Assembly (NCBI GenBank): GCA_049606855.1
Contig: JBMYVY010000002.1
Coordinates: 239,087-303,086 of the forward strand
Source: JBELHR01 sp049606855
GTDB lineage: Bacteria; Bacteroidota; Bacteroidia; Flavobacteriales; Flavobacteriaceae
DNA: 64,000 nt
Direction of reading: 5' to 3'
Made by a program: the position numbers and the translations under genes
The notes under the pieces: generated by a model
What the model saw: the letters and a program-made list of their open reading frames with translations, nothing else
The model's database searches: none
Told to the model about the DNA's origin: nothing
Shown here: one piece after another, positions 52,022-62,033 of the stretch
How positions within the stretch are numbered: position 1 is the first letter of the stretch
How the letters are laid out: each line of letters starts with the position of its first letter

Positions 52022-53308
52022 ATGACAAGAAAACTACTATCCCTGTTAATTATTCTCAGTCTAGGCTTGAGCGCTCATGCTCAAAAAGAGCAATTTCAAC
52101 TGGTCAGTTCAAAGGACCTTCCGGCATTTGAGCAAAGTCAAGAACTCTTGTTGACCTACGAAGCCTTTAATCGCTATTTTAATAAGCAAGCTTCTTTCTA
52201 CCTGACTTCCAAGGCGGACATGAACCTATTTAAGGTGCAATTCTCGGTTGACACGGGAAACAACAGCTTTAATTTGGGTTACCAAGGATCCAATATCGAT
52301 AAGGACAAAGACAAAAACCTGAGTTTTTCCTATGCCTTAAACTTGAAGGGAAGTTTATCCGATGACCTGTCAACCATTTATAAAAATGGAGACTTTCAAG
52401 AAGGGTTCGGCCTAAACCCTAAACTCAACTTCTTTTTTGGAAAAAGCATTACCTATTTAAAAAAAGACAAGGATAATTTTAAAGTGGAACTGGAGAAGTT
52501 TGAAAAACTCCAAAATGCTCAACTCATTGTTGACCGTGCGAATTACGAAGAGGTTTTGGCACAAATTGATGATGAAGGACTGAAAAATGAGCTCCGAGAA
52601 AAGCACGACAAAAAATTACTGGCGGCAAAAAAAGAGGCATTTACGGAAAAACAACTGGAATTACTCCCTAAAACTATAAAAGGGAGTCACATGTTCTGGA
52701 CAGGACTGGAGGTCTTCATCCCTTTTTCAAAAACGACTTATACCGTATTGGAAGATCTTTCGAATCAAAGCGGTGAGGCATTTACTACCTATCCGCTCAG
52801 TGGAGGGCTTAGCTTAAATTATATTTACCAAAACGCCTCTAAGATAGGAGTGCTTATGTCTCTTGAAGGGGCTGCTCAAAACAGCAATAATATTTTCACC
52901 AAAGAAATCACGAGTGCTACAAGAGAGGAGCAACTGGTGGTCAATACCGACCCCTATCTAGTGCAAATCATCAAATCTGAAAGCCTCTATGTCGGTAATT
53001 TTGAGAACCTTTTGTTGACCAGTTTAAAAGGGGAAGTCATGCTGGTTAAGAAATTCAAATCTTATGTTCAATCGGCAGGCTTACGAGCGTCAATGGAGAA
53101 ATATTTCGGGGATTTCGACCCCTTGAATCTAGAATTGGGGCTGCCCTTTACGCTCGCTACATCCAATCAAAAAAACGCTCCTATTTCTCTAGAACTCCAA
53201 TTTATATTGAACGACCTCGATCAGAGCAAAAGCATAAATGAACTTTATAACAGCGACTTGATCGTTGGAGTCAAAGCGAGTATTCCTTTTGGGAATCTAA
53301 AATATTAA
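52022..53308 (+). CDS. Unknown exported protein, likely outer-membrane associated
   Basis: 428 residues, signal peptide ending SAHAQ (about 20). Beta-rich with a charged helical hairpin in the middle (about 150-220, Lys/Glu-rich) and a terminal aromatic strand (VGVKASIPFGNLKY) that would suit a small barrel. Lies 9 nt after the DUF7477-like gene. Confidence 0.6.
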   Translation: MTRKLLSLLIILSLGLSAHAQKEQFQLVSSKDLPAFEQSQELLLTYEAFNRYFNKQASFYLTSKADMNLFKVQFSVDTGNNSFNLGYQGSNIDKDKDKNLSFSYALNLKGSLSDDLSTIYKNGDFQEGFGLNPKLNFFFGKSITYLKKDKDNFKVELEKFEKLQNAQLIVDRANYEEVLAQIDDEGLKNELREKHDKKLLAAKKEAFTEKQLELLPKTIKGSHMFWTGLEVFIPFSKTTYTVLEDLSNQSGEAFTTYPLSGGLSLNYIYQNASKIGVLMSLEGAAQNSNNIFTKEITSATREEQLVVNTDPYLVQIIKSESLYVGNFENLLLTSLKGEVMLVKKFKSYVQSAGLRASMEKYFGDFDPLNLELGLPFTLATSNQKNAPISLELQFILNDLDQSKSINELYNSDLIVGVKASIPFGNLKY

Positions 53309-53350
53309 TCTATGGATTTTTTCTATATTTATCTTTAGAAAAACCTCGCT

Positions 53351-54385
53351 ATGAAAACCCCTTTAATGCTCGTTTTCGCTCTGCTATTGATAAATTGTGG
53401 TGCGACAAGACAAGTAGCTATTGACTCTACACGACCTGCAGACATCAATATTGATCCTTCAATTCAAAAATTACTTATCGTAAATCGAGCCGATGGCTCC
53501 AAAAATTTCTTAAATACCGTTGAGGGTATTTTAACCGGAGAACTCTTAAACGAAGACAAAGCTGCAGTGCAGGCCTTCATTGTTGGCTTGGACAATCAAC
53601 TTCAATTTTCTCCTCGTTTTCAAACTCAAGTGGCCACAGAGGTACTCGCTGGAAACAGCTTGACCCGTAGCTTTCCAGAGCCCATCAGTTGGTGGATGAT
53701 TGAGGCAATTTGTGAGGAATACAATAGCGATGCGGTTTTGGCCATAGAAATTTTGGATACGGATTTCATCATCACCCAAACCAAGAAAATGATTGTTGTC
53801 GAAAATAAAGAAGGTCAAAAAGTAAAAGTAGCAGAATATCACGCTGATGGAGTTGCAAATATGACTTTGGGGGTGCGCATGTATAATCCACGAACCAAAG
53901 CGATTATAGATCAGGACCTTTTTAGACAAACCAATTCCTGGGAATCTGTTTCACGTTCTGAAGCAGAAGCATTGGCGAAATTAATTTCTAAAGCAGACGC
54001 AAGCAGTTATCTGGCTAATCAGGTGGGTAGGGATTACGCCTATCGTATCGCTCCCATGCCCGTACAATTGAATAGAAGCTTTGTCGGGAAAGCAAAAAAA
54101 GCCCCAGCAGTGGAACAAGGCGCACGATTTGCAGATGTGGGGCAATGGAACAAGGCCATTGAAGTATGGGAAAACGGATTGAATACTGCTCCTGAAAAAG
54201 AATCTGGAATATTGGCCTATAACATTGCTATAGCCTATGAAATTCTTGGGAATATGGATGCCTCAATTCAATGGGCGCAACGTTCTTATACCCAATACGG
54301 AAATAATAAAGGGAAGCATTATTACCATCAATTACTCAGAAGGATCGACAACGAATCCTTGGCTGAAGAACAAATGAAGCAATAA
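53351..54385 (+). CDS. DUF6340-like lipoprotein with TPR-like end
   Basis: 344 residues. Lipoprotein signal with Cys16 (LINCG). N-terminal and middle part resemble DUF6340 (IQKLLIVNRAD; YNSDAVLAIEILDTD), the C-terminal 70 residues have TPR-like helices (VGQWNKAIEVWENGL; AYEILGNMDASIQW). Last exported gene of the run. Confidence 0.75.
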   Translation: MKTPLMLVFALLLINCGATRQVAIDSTRPADINIDPSIQKLLIVNRADGSKNFLNTVEGILTGELLNEDKAAVQAFIVGLDNQLQFSPRFQTQVATEVLAGNSLTRSFPEPISWWMIEAICEEYNSDAVLAIEILDTDFIITQTKKMIVVENKEGQKVKVAEYHADGVANMTLGVRMYNPRTKAIIDQDLFRQTNSWESVSRSEAEALAKLISKADASSYLANQVGRDYAYRIAPMPVQLNRSFVGKAKKAPAVEQGARFADVGQWNKAIEVWENGLNTAPEKESGILAYNIAIAYEILGNMDASIQWAQRSYTQYGNNKGKHYYHQLLRRIDNESLAEEQMKQ

Positions 54386-54404
54386 TTCATTATCTTTAAA
54401 GGGT

Positions 54405-54920
54405 ATGAAAACTGCGAAAAAAAAATCAAAACACGATGATTCTACGCTGCAACGCATTGGGGGATACTTACATCGATTGATTCCAATTTCCAATGAGGCG
54501 GGTGATGTCATAAGTTATGCCCTCAAGCCCATAATGCTCGAGTTTAAGGGTCGAGACATTATGCAAGTAGTCATCGGAGCATCCATGCTTGCTATTCCGG
54601 TTTCCTTTACAGAAGAAATTTGGAATTTGGGAACAGAACTCCCAGCGGTAAATACGGTAATTCTCGCTTTAATTTCACTTTTGTTTATTTCAGTTTTTGT
54701 CTACTTTAATTTCTACAGTGTAACCTTTAAAAAATACGAGTTCGAATTCTTTAAAAGAGTCATAGGAACCTATTTTATTTCGCTTTTAGTGGTAGCAGTT
54801 ATTTTGACCTTGATTCAAAAATGTCCTTGGTTTACCGATTTTCCAACAGCAATTAGAAGGGTCATTTTGGTTGCTTTTCCCGCTTCGATGAGTGGAACTT
54901 TAACCGATACTTTGAAGTAG
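54405..54920 (+). CDS. DUF2391 (TIGR02587-like) membrane protein
   Basis: 171 residues. Four hydrophobic helices; the segment GASMLAIPVSFTEEIWNLG matches the DUF2391/TIGR02587 family of inner-membrane proteins. 19 nt after the DUF6340-like gene. Function unknown. Confidence 0.78.
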   Translation: MKTAKKKSKHDDSTLQRIGGYLHRLIPISNEAGDVISYALKPIMLEFKGRDIMQVVIGASMLAIPVSFTEEIWNLGTELPAVNTVILALISLLFISVFVYFNFYSVTFKKYEFEFFKRVIGTYFISLLVVAVILTLIQKCPWFTDFPTAIRRVILVAFPASMSGTLTDTLK

Positions 54921-54952
54921 TACAAGTCAACGGGTTTATTATCTTTGAACTC

Positions 54953-56086
54953 ATGATAACATCCAACCCGGTTTTGTTCACCATAATTTGTGTATTTAGC
55001 TTCCAAGCTATAGCACTCAGTCTATTGAATTACTATAAAAAACCAAAAGACCAAGCTCAAATTTTCTTGGTGATTCTCATTTTTTTCTGTGCAATCATGC
55101 CTTTGAACATTGTTCTTGTGAATATTCTAAAAGACCGCGGGTTAATGCACATTTTTCGTTTTGTACAACTGGAAATGCTCTACGGAATAGGACCTGCACT
55201 CTATTTTTATACCAAAAGTATCACTACCCCTGGATTTAAGTTTGACAAAAAAGATTGGATACATTTTTTGCCTTTGGTCCTTGAATTCATCTATTACCGA
55301 ACCGCTCTATATCGCGAGGGATCCAATGGCCTCTACCTCAACCCTATGCCAGGATTAAGTTATGTGTATTTGGCTGAACAATGGATTGGAGTGCTTTCAA
55401 TACTGACCTATAGTCTGTTTTCTTTAAGGTTACTTTATACCCACCAAAACCTACTAAAACAATACTATTCCAAGCTCGGAAATCGAACGCTGACCTGGCT
55501 TCAGCTCCCTATATATTGTTTTGCTGGATTTTTTATACTCTACAATATCATTGGAGAAGTCGATCGTTTTTTCTTTGATAGAACCCTAAGAACCTATTAT
55601 TTTCTGCCTTCCTTTGTGGGGCTTTCCTTTGCCTGCACTTGGTTAAGTTTTATTACCTATATCAATCAAACTGTACCTTCATTGGGCATAAAGGTTTTGG
55701 GCAAACAAAATAAACCTTCCTTCAAAAAAGACCAAGAATTCATGAATCGTTTGGAGCTCTTAATGCAAGAGCAACAACCTTATCTGAATCCAGAATTGAA
55801 TTTATCCTTACTGTCAGAACTCCTTGAGATGAAACCTAAAAAACTCTCGGAAAAAATCAATCAATCTTATGAGCAAAACTTTTATGACTTGATAAATCAT
55901 TACCGCGTTGAAGCCTTTAAAAAACAAGTAAAAACTGATCTTAGCGGAAAATTATCGCTTCTAGGAATTGCCTATGAATGCGGATTCAATTCCAAGTCCT
56001 CATTTAATCACGTTTTTAAGAAAAAAACACAAATGACTCCAAGTCAGTATCTTAAAAAGGTCCAAATGGAAGCAATCGGACGATAA
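54953..56086 (+). CDS. Membrane-anchored AraC-family regulator
   Basis: 377 residues. Seven or so membrane helices (1-245) and a C-terminal AraC HTH (about 285-370, LSLLSELLEMKPKKLSEKIN, GIAYECGFNSKSSFNHVFKK). A common Bacteroidota type that may sense extracellular or membrane ligands. Confidence 0.9.
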   Translation: MITSNPVLFTIICVFSFQAIALSLLNYYKKPKDQAQIFLVILIFFCAIMPLNIVLVNILKDRGLMHIFRFVQLEMLYGIGPALYFYTKSITTPGFKFDKKDWIHFLPLVLEFIYYRTALYREGSNGLYLNPMPGLSYVYLAEQWIGVLSILTYSLFSLRLLYTHQNLLKQYYSKLGNRTLTWLQLPIYCFAGFFILYNIIGEVDRFFFDRTLRTYYFLPSFVGLSFACTWLSFITYINQTVPSLGIKVLGKQNKPSFKKDQEFMNRLELLMQEQQPYLNPELNLSLLSELLEMKPKKLSEKINQSYEQNFYDLINHYRVEAFKKQVKTDLSGKLSLLGIAYECGFNSKSSFNHVFKKKTQMTPSQYLKKVQMEAIGR

Positions 56087-56115
56087 AGGACTGAAAAAAA
56101 CCTATTTTTGACCCC

Positions 56116-57558
56116 ATGAAACACCTATTTTTACTTCTGTTTACAACCTCGGTATGGGCGCAAGAACAATACATCACTAAAGCTGAATTCCTTTCGGATA
56201 TCGATTATGCTACCTCTGCATTAGAAGAGAGTCATTTTAATCTTTATGCCTATAGCTCTAAAGTTGATTTTCAAAACAATGTAACAAACATTGAACGTGA
56301 AATTAACTCTGATAGCATCTCCATGTTCGAGGCTCATAAATACCTACAGCGCATCGTTGCAGGGGCAAATAATGCCCATACACGAATAGAGTTTCCGGCC
56401 TCTTTTTATTTCAATTATGCTGAAAATGGGGGAACGGTATTTCCTTTAGAATTGGCATTTGAGGCGGGAAAAGTATATGTTAGAAAGAATTTATCGACAA
56501 CTGATATTGCTATAGGAAGCGAAATCACAAAAATCGACAACCGTCCAATCAGCGAGATCCTTGAGGGAATATACCCCTTGATCTCAGGGGAAGATCTAGT
56601 CATGAAAAATGCGCAACTTGAAGCTTTGAGTTTTCCAAGGTACTATTGGTGGGCTTATGGTTCGAAAAAGAAATTCGAAGTCACCATAAATGGCCAATCC
56701 ACTACCCTCCAATCCATCACAGCAATGGAAGATTTCGAGTACACGCGAGAGGATTTCATGTTTAATGAACCCCTTTTCAAATACTATGACAAGACCGCTT
56801 ATCTCAGGCCCGGTGGATTCGGGGGAGATCAAAAGTACTACGAATCTTTTATCGACTCCAGCTTCGCAGATATTAAAAAATCATCTACGCAAAGGCTGAT
56901 TCTCGATCTAAGAAATAATCCTGGGGGCGATGATTCCTTTAGTAATTATTTAGTTTCCTATATCGCAGACCGACCTTTTAAATGGAATGCGAAATTTGAA
57001 TTGAAAAATTCCTCATTTTTAAAAGAACACGTCAGAAAACACATGGACACCACTAGTGTATATTGGCAAACCATTTTGGAAAAAGGTGATGAAGAAGTTT
57101 TCGAATACCAATTTGAGGATTATGAACCCCAAGCAGAGCATAAAAGGTTTAAAGGTGAAGTAATAGTTCTTGTCAATAGGCAATCCTATTCTCAAGCAAC
57201 GGTAACGGCTGCGCAACTTCAAGACTATGGTTGGGCACTGATCGTGGGAGAAGAGACCGCTGAATACGCCAATTTATTTGCCTCTCTTTTCTCCTTCAAA
57301 ACTCCCAATTCAGAAATAGAAATCAAAGTTGCAAAAGGATATATGGAGCGTCTATCTGGGGATAAATCACCAAAAGGAGTGCAACCAGATATCTTAATCA
57401 AGGACCATCTACTGGATGAAGAGGATGAGATTTTAAACCGAACTCTTGAATCTTCTATGGAGGTTAGCTTTGAATTCAACAAAAACTTAGAGTACTTCGG
57501 TTACCTTATTGAGCTCGGGGACACTTCGATCCAAAACTTTCATATGCTGAAGCTATAA
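56116..57558 (+). CDS. S41-family peptidase, secreted
   Basis: 480 residues, signal peptide ending VWAQE (about 16). N-terminal helical part and a PDZ-like segment (VGSEITKIDNRPISEIL-type, about 130-150), then the S41 protease core with LILDLRNNPGGDDSF and the catalytic Ser in NRQSYSQAT (about 353). Tail-specific/C-terminal-processing-like family. Confidence 0.88.
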   Translation: MKHLFLLLFTTSVWAQEQYITKAEFLSDIDYATSALEESHFNLYAYSSKVDFQNNVTNIEREINSDSISMFEAHKYLQRIVAGANNAHTRIEFPASFYFNYAENGGTVFPLELAFEAGKVYVRKNLSTTDIAIGSEITKIDNRPISEILEGIYPLISGEDLVMKNAQLEALSFPRYYWWAYGSKKKFEVTINGQSTTLQSITAMEDFEYTREDFMFNEPLFKYYDKTAYLRPGGFGGDQKYYESFIDSSFADIKKSSTQRLILDLRNNPGGDDSFSNYLVSYIADRPFKWNAKFELKNSSFLKEHVRKHMDTTSVYWQTILEKGDEEVFEYQFEDYEPQAEHKRFKGEVIVLVNRQSYSQATVTAAQLQDYGWALIVGEETAEYANLFASLFSFKTPNSEIEIKVAKGYMERLSGDKSPKGVQPDILIKDHLLDEEDEILNRTLESSMEVSFEFNKNLEYFGYLIELGDTSIQNFHMLKL

Positions 57559-57623
57559 AATCCACCTTAGAAGAGATGGAAAATACATTTTTGTATTTTT
57601 AAGCAAGTGTAAAATATACTGTT

Positions 57624-58592
57624 ATGAGAACTGTTATCGCATACCTTATTTATATCCCAGTGCAAATTGCGGCGCTCCCTCTGACTATTGTTGGAGCGAC
57701 TATGATCTTTTACACTCAAATGTTTGTCAGCAGAAGGCTGGGGGTTTCTTCCACTGCTATAGAAATCATAAACGGACGCTGGACCATGGATCGATTCGGT
57801 TTAAGGAAAGATCACGCCACAGTAAAATTATTTCAAGCACTTCCTAATACGACGGCAGTTGGACAGTGGCTGACTTTGACCCCCTTATATATCTTACAAA
57901 AAATTAGTGGTAAGCACTTGATCTATCCCAACTTTAAAAAGGCCCCAGAGGCAGGTCTGGCAAATTTAGTAACTACCCGTACCGTGTACTTTGATCAAAT
58001 CTTGGAACAGTCTTTTAAAACTTCAGAGCAATTTGTGGTCTTGGGTGCAGGATTTGATACCCGATGCTTTGGAAGTTTACCTCCTGCAACCTTGATCAAG
58101 CGATTTGAACTGGACAAAAAAAACACTCAAGATTTAAAAATCAAAGCCCTTAAAAAAGGAGGAATAGATTTGAATTCCACCTTATTTGTAAATGTGGATT
58201 TCAACACAGAAAGTTGGGCTGAAAAGCTCCAAGAGGCAGGCTATGATTCGACCAAAAAAACCACATTTCTTTGGGAAGGAGTGAGTTTGTATCTCAGCGC
58301 CAAACAAGTGCATATGACCTTGCAAGAAATTCAAAAAAACGGAGCTAAAGGAAGTGTCATAGTCGCGGATTTCTACGGGGAAGATTTCGTAAAAGGGAAA
58401 AGAATCAAGGGAACAGAATTGATGGAATTGACTCAAGAAGAATTCGGATATGGAATCACATTCCAGGGTGCTGGTTCCCAAGAACTTCATACTTTGGCCA
58501 AAGATTGCCAACTTCAACTTGGAAAGGTACATTATATGGGATCAGCGCTGAAAAAAGGGACTTGGATGTGCGTTAGTGAATTAATACTATAA
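57624..58592 (+). CDS. Class I SAM methyltransferase, LCM family
   Basis: 322 residues. Two N-terminal hydrophobic segments (5-32) suggest membrane attachment. SAM-binding GAGFDTRC (141-148), then TTFLWEGVSLYL, motif of the leucine carboxyl methyltransferase-like family. Substrate unknown. The CPBP gene follows 10 nt downstream. Confidence 0.88.
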   Translation: MRTVIAYLIYIPVQIAALPLTIVGATMIFYTQMFVSRRLGVSSTAIEIINGRWTMDRFGLRKDHATVKLFQALPNTTAVGQWLTLTPLYILQKISGKHLIYPNFKKAPEAGLANLVTTRTVYFDQILEQSFKTSEQFVVLGAGFDTRCFGSLPPATLIKRFELDKKNTQDLKIKALKKGGIDLNSTLFVNVDFNTESWAEKLQEAGYDSTKKTTFLWEGVSLYLSAKQVHMTLQEIQKNGAKGSVIVADFYGEDFVKGKRIKGTELMELTQEEFGYGITFQGAGSQELHTLAKDCQLQLGKVHYMGSALKKGTWMCVSELIL

Positions 58593-58602
58593 ATTTTTAT
58601 AA

Positions 58603-59235
58603 ATGTCTTTAAAAACCACCCTATTAAACCTTATTGTCATTGGTCTTATCCCCGCGCTCCCTCACTTAGGGTATACGCCCTTATTCAGCTATGGGCTAAT
58701 TCTCATTCTCGTGGTTTGGGGCGCCCTTAAATATCAAGGAGAAGGGTTTAAAGACCTTGGTTTCAGTTTTAAAAATTTCCCCAAAAAGGCGTTATGGGTA
58801 GGTCCGCTTTCGGCGGTGCTTATCTTGGGTTTTATGCAATTGATTTTCTTTCCTATTTTGGAACAATTCATCGTATTTGAAGAAGTTGAATTGGGCCTAT
58901 ACGATTTTATTAAAGAGAATCCCACCCAACTAACTTTTATGATTATAATGGGGTGGATTGTTGGAGGTTTCTATGAAGAAATCGTCTTTCATGGCTTTAT
59001 ATTCACGCGATTGGAAAACATGCTTTCAGGGCCTGTGAGCTTTGTGCTGGCTGTATTAATTTTTGGGGCCTACCATTACCAACTCGGGATGGCGGGGATG
59101 ATCAATGCGACTCTAGTGGGAATCGTCTACCTCGGACTCTATGTCTATTTTAAAAGAAACCTTTGGTATTCCATTATTTGCCATGGAGTTTACAACACTG
59201 TGGTCATGATCATGATTTACAAGGGACTGCTCTAA
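58603..59235 (+). CDS. CPBP-family intramembrane protease
   Basis: 210 residues with about 6-7 helices. The glutamate motif is EEIVFHG (125-131), with His in place of the usual Arg of EExxxR; FGAYHYQLG and HGVYNT provide the later metal/catalytic positions. May process prenylated or signal peptides, or be a membrane enzyme without protease activity. Confidence 0.85.
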   Translation: MSLKTTLLNLIVIGLIPALPHLGYTPLFSYGLILILVVWGALKYQGEGFKDLGFSFKNFPKKALWVGPLSAVLILGFMQLIFFPILEQFIVFEEVELGLYDFIKENPTQLTFMIIMGWIVGGFYEEIVFHGFIFTRLENMLSGPVSFVLAVLIFGAYHYQLGMAGMINATLVGIVYLGLYVYFKRNLWYSIICHGVYNTVVMIMIYKGLL

Positions 59236-59318
59236 TCAGTCCTTCTTTCGTTTAGGGTTTAAAAATTGCTTTTTATCAATCCCCTTAGCCCAACATGTTG
59301 TAAATTTGCAAAAAAAAG

Positions 59319-59774
59319 GTGACAAACAACGATATCATAAGACGCTTACGCTACTTGTTTCAATTTAAAGATCAACAAGTGGTAGATCTTTTTGCCCTAG
59401 CTGAACATACGGTGACCAAAGCCCAGGTAAATACATGGCTTAAGAAAGAAGAAGACCCAGAGATGGTAGAAATTTCAGACCGTGACTTAGCAGTATTCCT
59501 AAACGGTTTGATCATCGATAAACGCGGTCGTAGAGAGGGACCTCTTCCAGAGCCGGAAGATCCACTTACCAACAATATGATCTTTAAAAAGATACAGATT
59601 GCAATGAACCTGTCTTCGGATGATGTCATTGCAAAGTTCAAAGCCATAGACAAGACCTTAAGTAAGCACGAATTGAGTGCCTTTTTCAGAAAACCAAACC
59701 ACAAGTCCTACCGTTACTGTATGGATCAGTACTTGAGGAATTTTATACACGCACTTCAAACCGCGCCTAAGTAA
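59319..59774 (+). CDS. DUF1456 family protein
   Basis: 151 residues from GTG at 59319. Two tandem homologous halves (NNDIIRRLRYLF...; NNMIFKKIQIAM...), the double DUF1456 of YehS-like proteins. Cytosolic; unknown role. Confidence 0.88.
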   Translation: MTNNDIIRRLRYLFQFKDQQVVDLFALAEHTVTKAQVNTWLKKEEDPEMVEISDRDLAVFLNGLIIDKRGRREGPLPEPEDPLTNNMIFKKIQIAMNLSSDDVIAKFKAIDKTLSKHELSAFFRKPNHKSYRYCMDQYLRNFIHALQTAPK

Positions 59775-59863
59775 GCCACCTGGTTTCATGTTTTTTTAAT
59801 ACACACATAATCAATGTGTTGTGAAATATGCTTATCTTTATGATATAACCTCAATTATATTAT

Positions 59864-61612
59864 ATGAAGAAGTATGCTTTAATGTTATGTCTTTTTTCTT
59901 TGATTGCTTGTTCGACAGCAAAAAAAGATGAAATGGCAAACCAACCTGTTCAACCCAATGTCCTATTATTAATTGGGGATGACATTTCGTTTGCGGATCT
60001 TGGAATGTATGGATCCGAAATTCAGACTCCAAATATGGATAAATTATCTGAAGCCGGAATTCGCTTTTCGAATTTTCATGCCTCTCCTGTATGTTCTGTA
60101 ACACGTTCTATGCTTATAACTGGAGCGAATAATATTGAAGCCGGACTAGCCACCTTTGATTATTCCATATATCCACCGACCGAGGGTCACCCGGGATATG
60201 AAGGATATCTTACTAAAAATACGGTAGCGATTAGTGAGCTATTTAACGACGCTGGATACAATGTTTACAAATCAGGTAAATGGCACCTAGGAGGAGAAGC
60301 TCGCGGTGGTGAAGGTCCTTTAGGCTGGGGATTCACAAAAGAATTTGGAATTTTATCTGGTGGATCAAACCACTGGAACAACTTAGCGATGACTCCAGAT
60401 TTTGCAGATCCAGATTTCATGAACAAACGAAGAGTGGAAGATTGGACGCTAAATGGAGAACCTTTTGATAGACCAAGTGGAGTTTATTCAGGAGAAATTT
60501 ATACCAACTACATGCTAGACTTCATTAAAGAAGGAGAAGAAGACGGTAAGCCATGGTTCTCGTGGATGGCCTTTACAACTGCACACTTTCCAGTACAAGG
60601 ACGTCCAGAGCTGGTAGAAAAATACTATGAGCAGTATTTAGAATTAGGTTTTGATGGGCTTAAAGAACAACGTTATAAAAGCCTTAAAGTACACGGTTTA
60701 ATTTCTGAACAAGCTGAACAAGCTCCAGAGAACCCGTTGACCTTGAATTGGGATGATTTATCCGAAGACGATAAAAAATATCAAGCACGTGTAATGGCTA
60801 ATTATGCTGCGATGATCGAAGATCAAGATCAACGAATTGGAGAAATCATAGCCTATTTAAAAGAATCAAACCAATTGGACAACACCCTTATCATTTACTT
60901 AACTGATAACGGAGCAGAAGGACTTGAGCCTACAAACCCTAAGACGGGTAATGCTGTATACCAGCAATGGATTGAGAAAAACTTTAGTACTGAATTAGAC
61001 TCCATTGGTACTGCGAACTCAATCAATACTATAGGAACTTCTTGGGCGAATGCCACAACTGGAGATTTAAGATTCTGGAAATGGTTTACTGGTGAAGGAG
61101 GAATTCGTGTACCAATGATGATCTTGCCTCCAGGGGCTTTAACTGAAGGATATGACAAAGCAGGACAAATATCAAAAGCGGTTGTATCGGTAAAAGATTT
61201 ACCAATGACTATTTTGGACTATGCAGGTCTTGATCACCCTGGAACAGAATACAAAGGAAGACAAGTCGTTGAACCTTCAGGAATTTCTATGCGACCCTTT
61301 TTAGAAGGAGAAACTGATATTGTAAGAACAGAAGATCAGTGGTATGCTTTTGAGCTATTTGGTAACTGTTATGTAATGAGTGGTAATTATAAAGCATCAA
61401 AAGTGAGAGAGGGAATGTTTGGAGATGGAAAATGGCATTTATACAATGTTGTAGACGATCCTTCTGAGTCAAAACCTCTTGAAGAACAAATGCCTGAAAA
61501 ATTTGAGGCCTTGAAAAACACCTATTTTGAATATGCTAAAAAGCATAACATTATGGATGTGGATGAAATGTGGAGTCCATTTGCTGCCGCAAGTGATGCT
61601 AATAAACGTTAA
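59864..61612 (+). CDS. Sulfatase family lipoprotein (arylsulfatase type)
   Basis: 582 residues. Lipoprotein signal with Cys16 (SLIAC). Metal-binding DD (39-40) and the formylglycine core CSVTR (77-81): the CxPSR/CxAxR motif has Val and Thr rather than Pro/Ala and Ser. Cys77 and Arg81, the minimal parts, are kept. Later KSGKWHLGG and TDNGAEGLEP are normal. Probably cleaves sulfate from a polysaccharide or phenol; no polysaccharide locus is adjacent. Confidence 0.88.
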   Translation: MKKYALMLCLFSLIACSTAKKDEMANQPVQPNVLLLIGDDISFADLGMYGSEIQTPNMDKLSEAGIRFSNFHASPVCSVTRSMLITGANNIEAGLATFDYSIYPPTEGHPGYEGYLTKNTVAISELFNDAGYNVYKSGKWHLGGEARGGEGPLGWGFTKEFGILSGGSNHWNNLAMTPDFADPDFMNKRRVEDWTLNGEPFDRPSGVYSGEIYTNYMLDFIKEGEEDGKPWFSWMAFTTAHFPVQGRPELVEKYYEQYLELGFDGLKEQRYKSLKVHGLISEQAEQAPENPLTLNWDDLSEDDKKYQARVMANYAAMIEDQDQRIGEIIAYLKESNQLDNTLIIYLTDNGAEGLEPTNPKTGNAVYQQWIEKNFSTELDSIGTANSINTIGTSWANATTGDLRFWKWFTGEGGIRVPMMILPPGALTEGYDKAGQISKAVVSVKDLPMTILDYAGLDHPGTEYKGRQVVEPSGISMRPFLEGETDIVRTEDQWYAFELFGNCYVMSGNYKASKVREGMFGDGKWHLYNVVDDPSESKPLEEQMPEKFEALKNTYFEYAKKHNIMDVDEMWSPFAAASDANKR

Positions 61613-61618
61613 AATTAT

Positions 61619-61643
61619 AAAACTCCCTTCGGGGAGTTTTTTT
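61619..61643 (+). terminator. Terminator of the sulfatase gene
   Basis: AAACTCCC-TTC-GGGGAGTTT followed by T, directly after the sulfatase stop. Confidence 0.85.
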
Positions 61644-61700
61644 ATGCCCAAATAAAAAAATTGAAGAATTCTTTGGAAGATGGGACTCCTTTTTGGAGCC

Positions 61701-61919
61701 ATGAATCTCTTAGGTAAATCTCAGAATCCTTCTGAAGGAGGTCGTAAAAATGCCGACGTACTCACAAGAAAGATTGGACACAGCGGAGACTTACTCGGAG
61801 CACCCAAAGGAACTACCCTAGGAAAAATAACAGATCAGAGTTTGCTAAACTCTGGATTTACCGATCAAGGTCTCATAGACGAATTATGGAAGATCACCCA
61901 AGAGGTCTATGCAGCCTAG
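61701..61919 (+). CDS. Small unknown protein
   Basis: 72 residues from the ATG at 61701 (a start 21 nt earlier falls in a small inverted repeat). Gly-rich N-terminus, hydrophilic, no signal peptide; not recognised. Codon use is normal and it does not overlap other genes, so it is probably real but is low confidence. Confidence 0.45.
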   Translation: MNLLGKSQNPSEGGRKNADVLTRKIGHSGDLLGAPKGTTLGKITDQSLLNSGFTDQGLIDELWKITQEVYAA

Positions 61920-62033
61920 CTTAAAATCAATATGGAATATTCAGAGCTCTTAGAATACGGTTATCTGGAGGTTGGACCATGAGCCGCTACTCGGTAAAAT
62001 TCTTTTAGTATCTTAATCGAAAAATTCACACGT

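Noticed and set aside
61932..61982. 16-codon frame between the small gene and DUF2147
   Set aside because: Too short and without support; could be a gene remnant.
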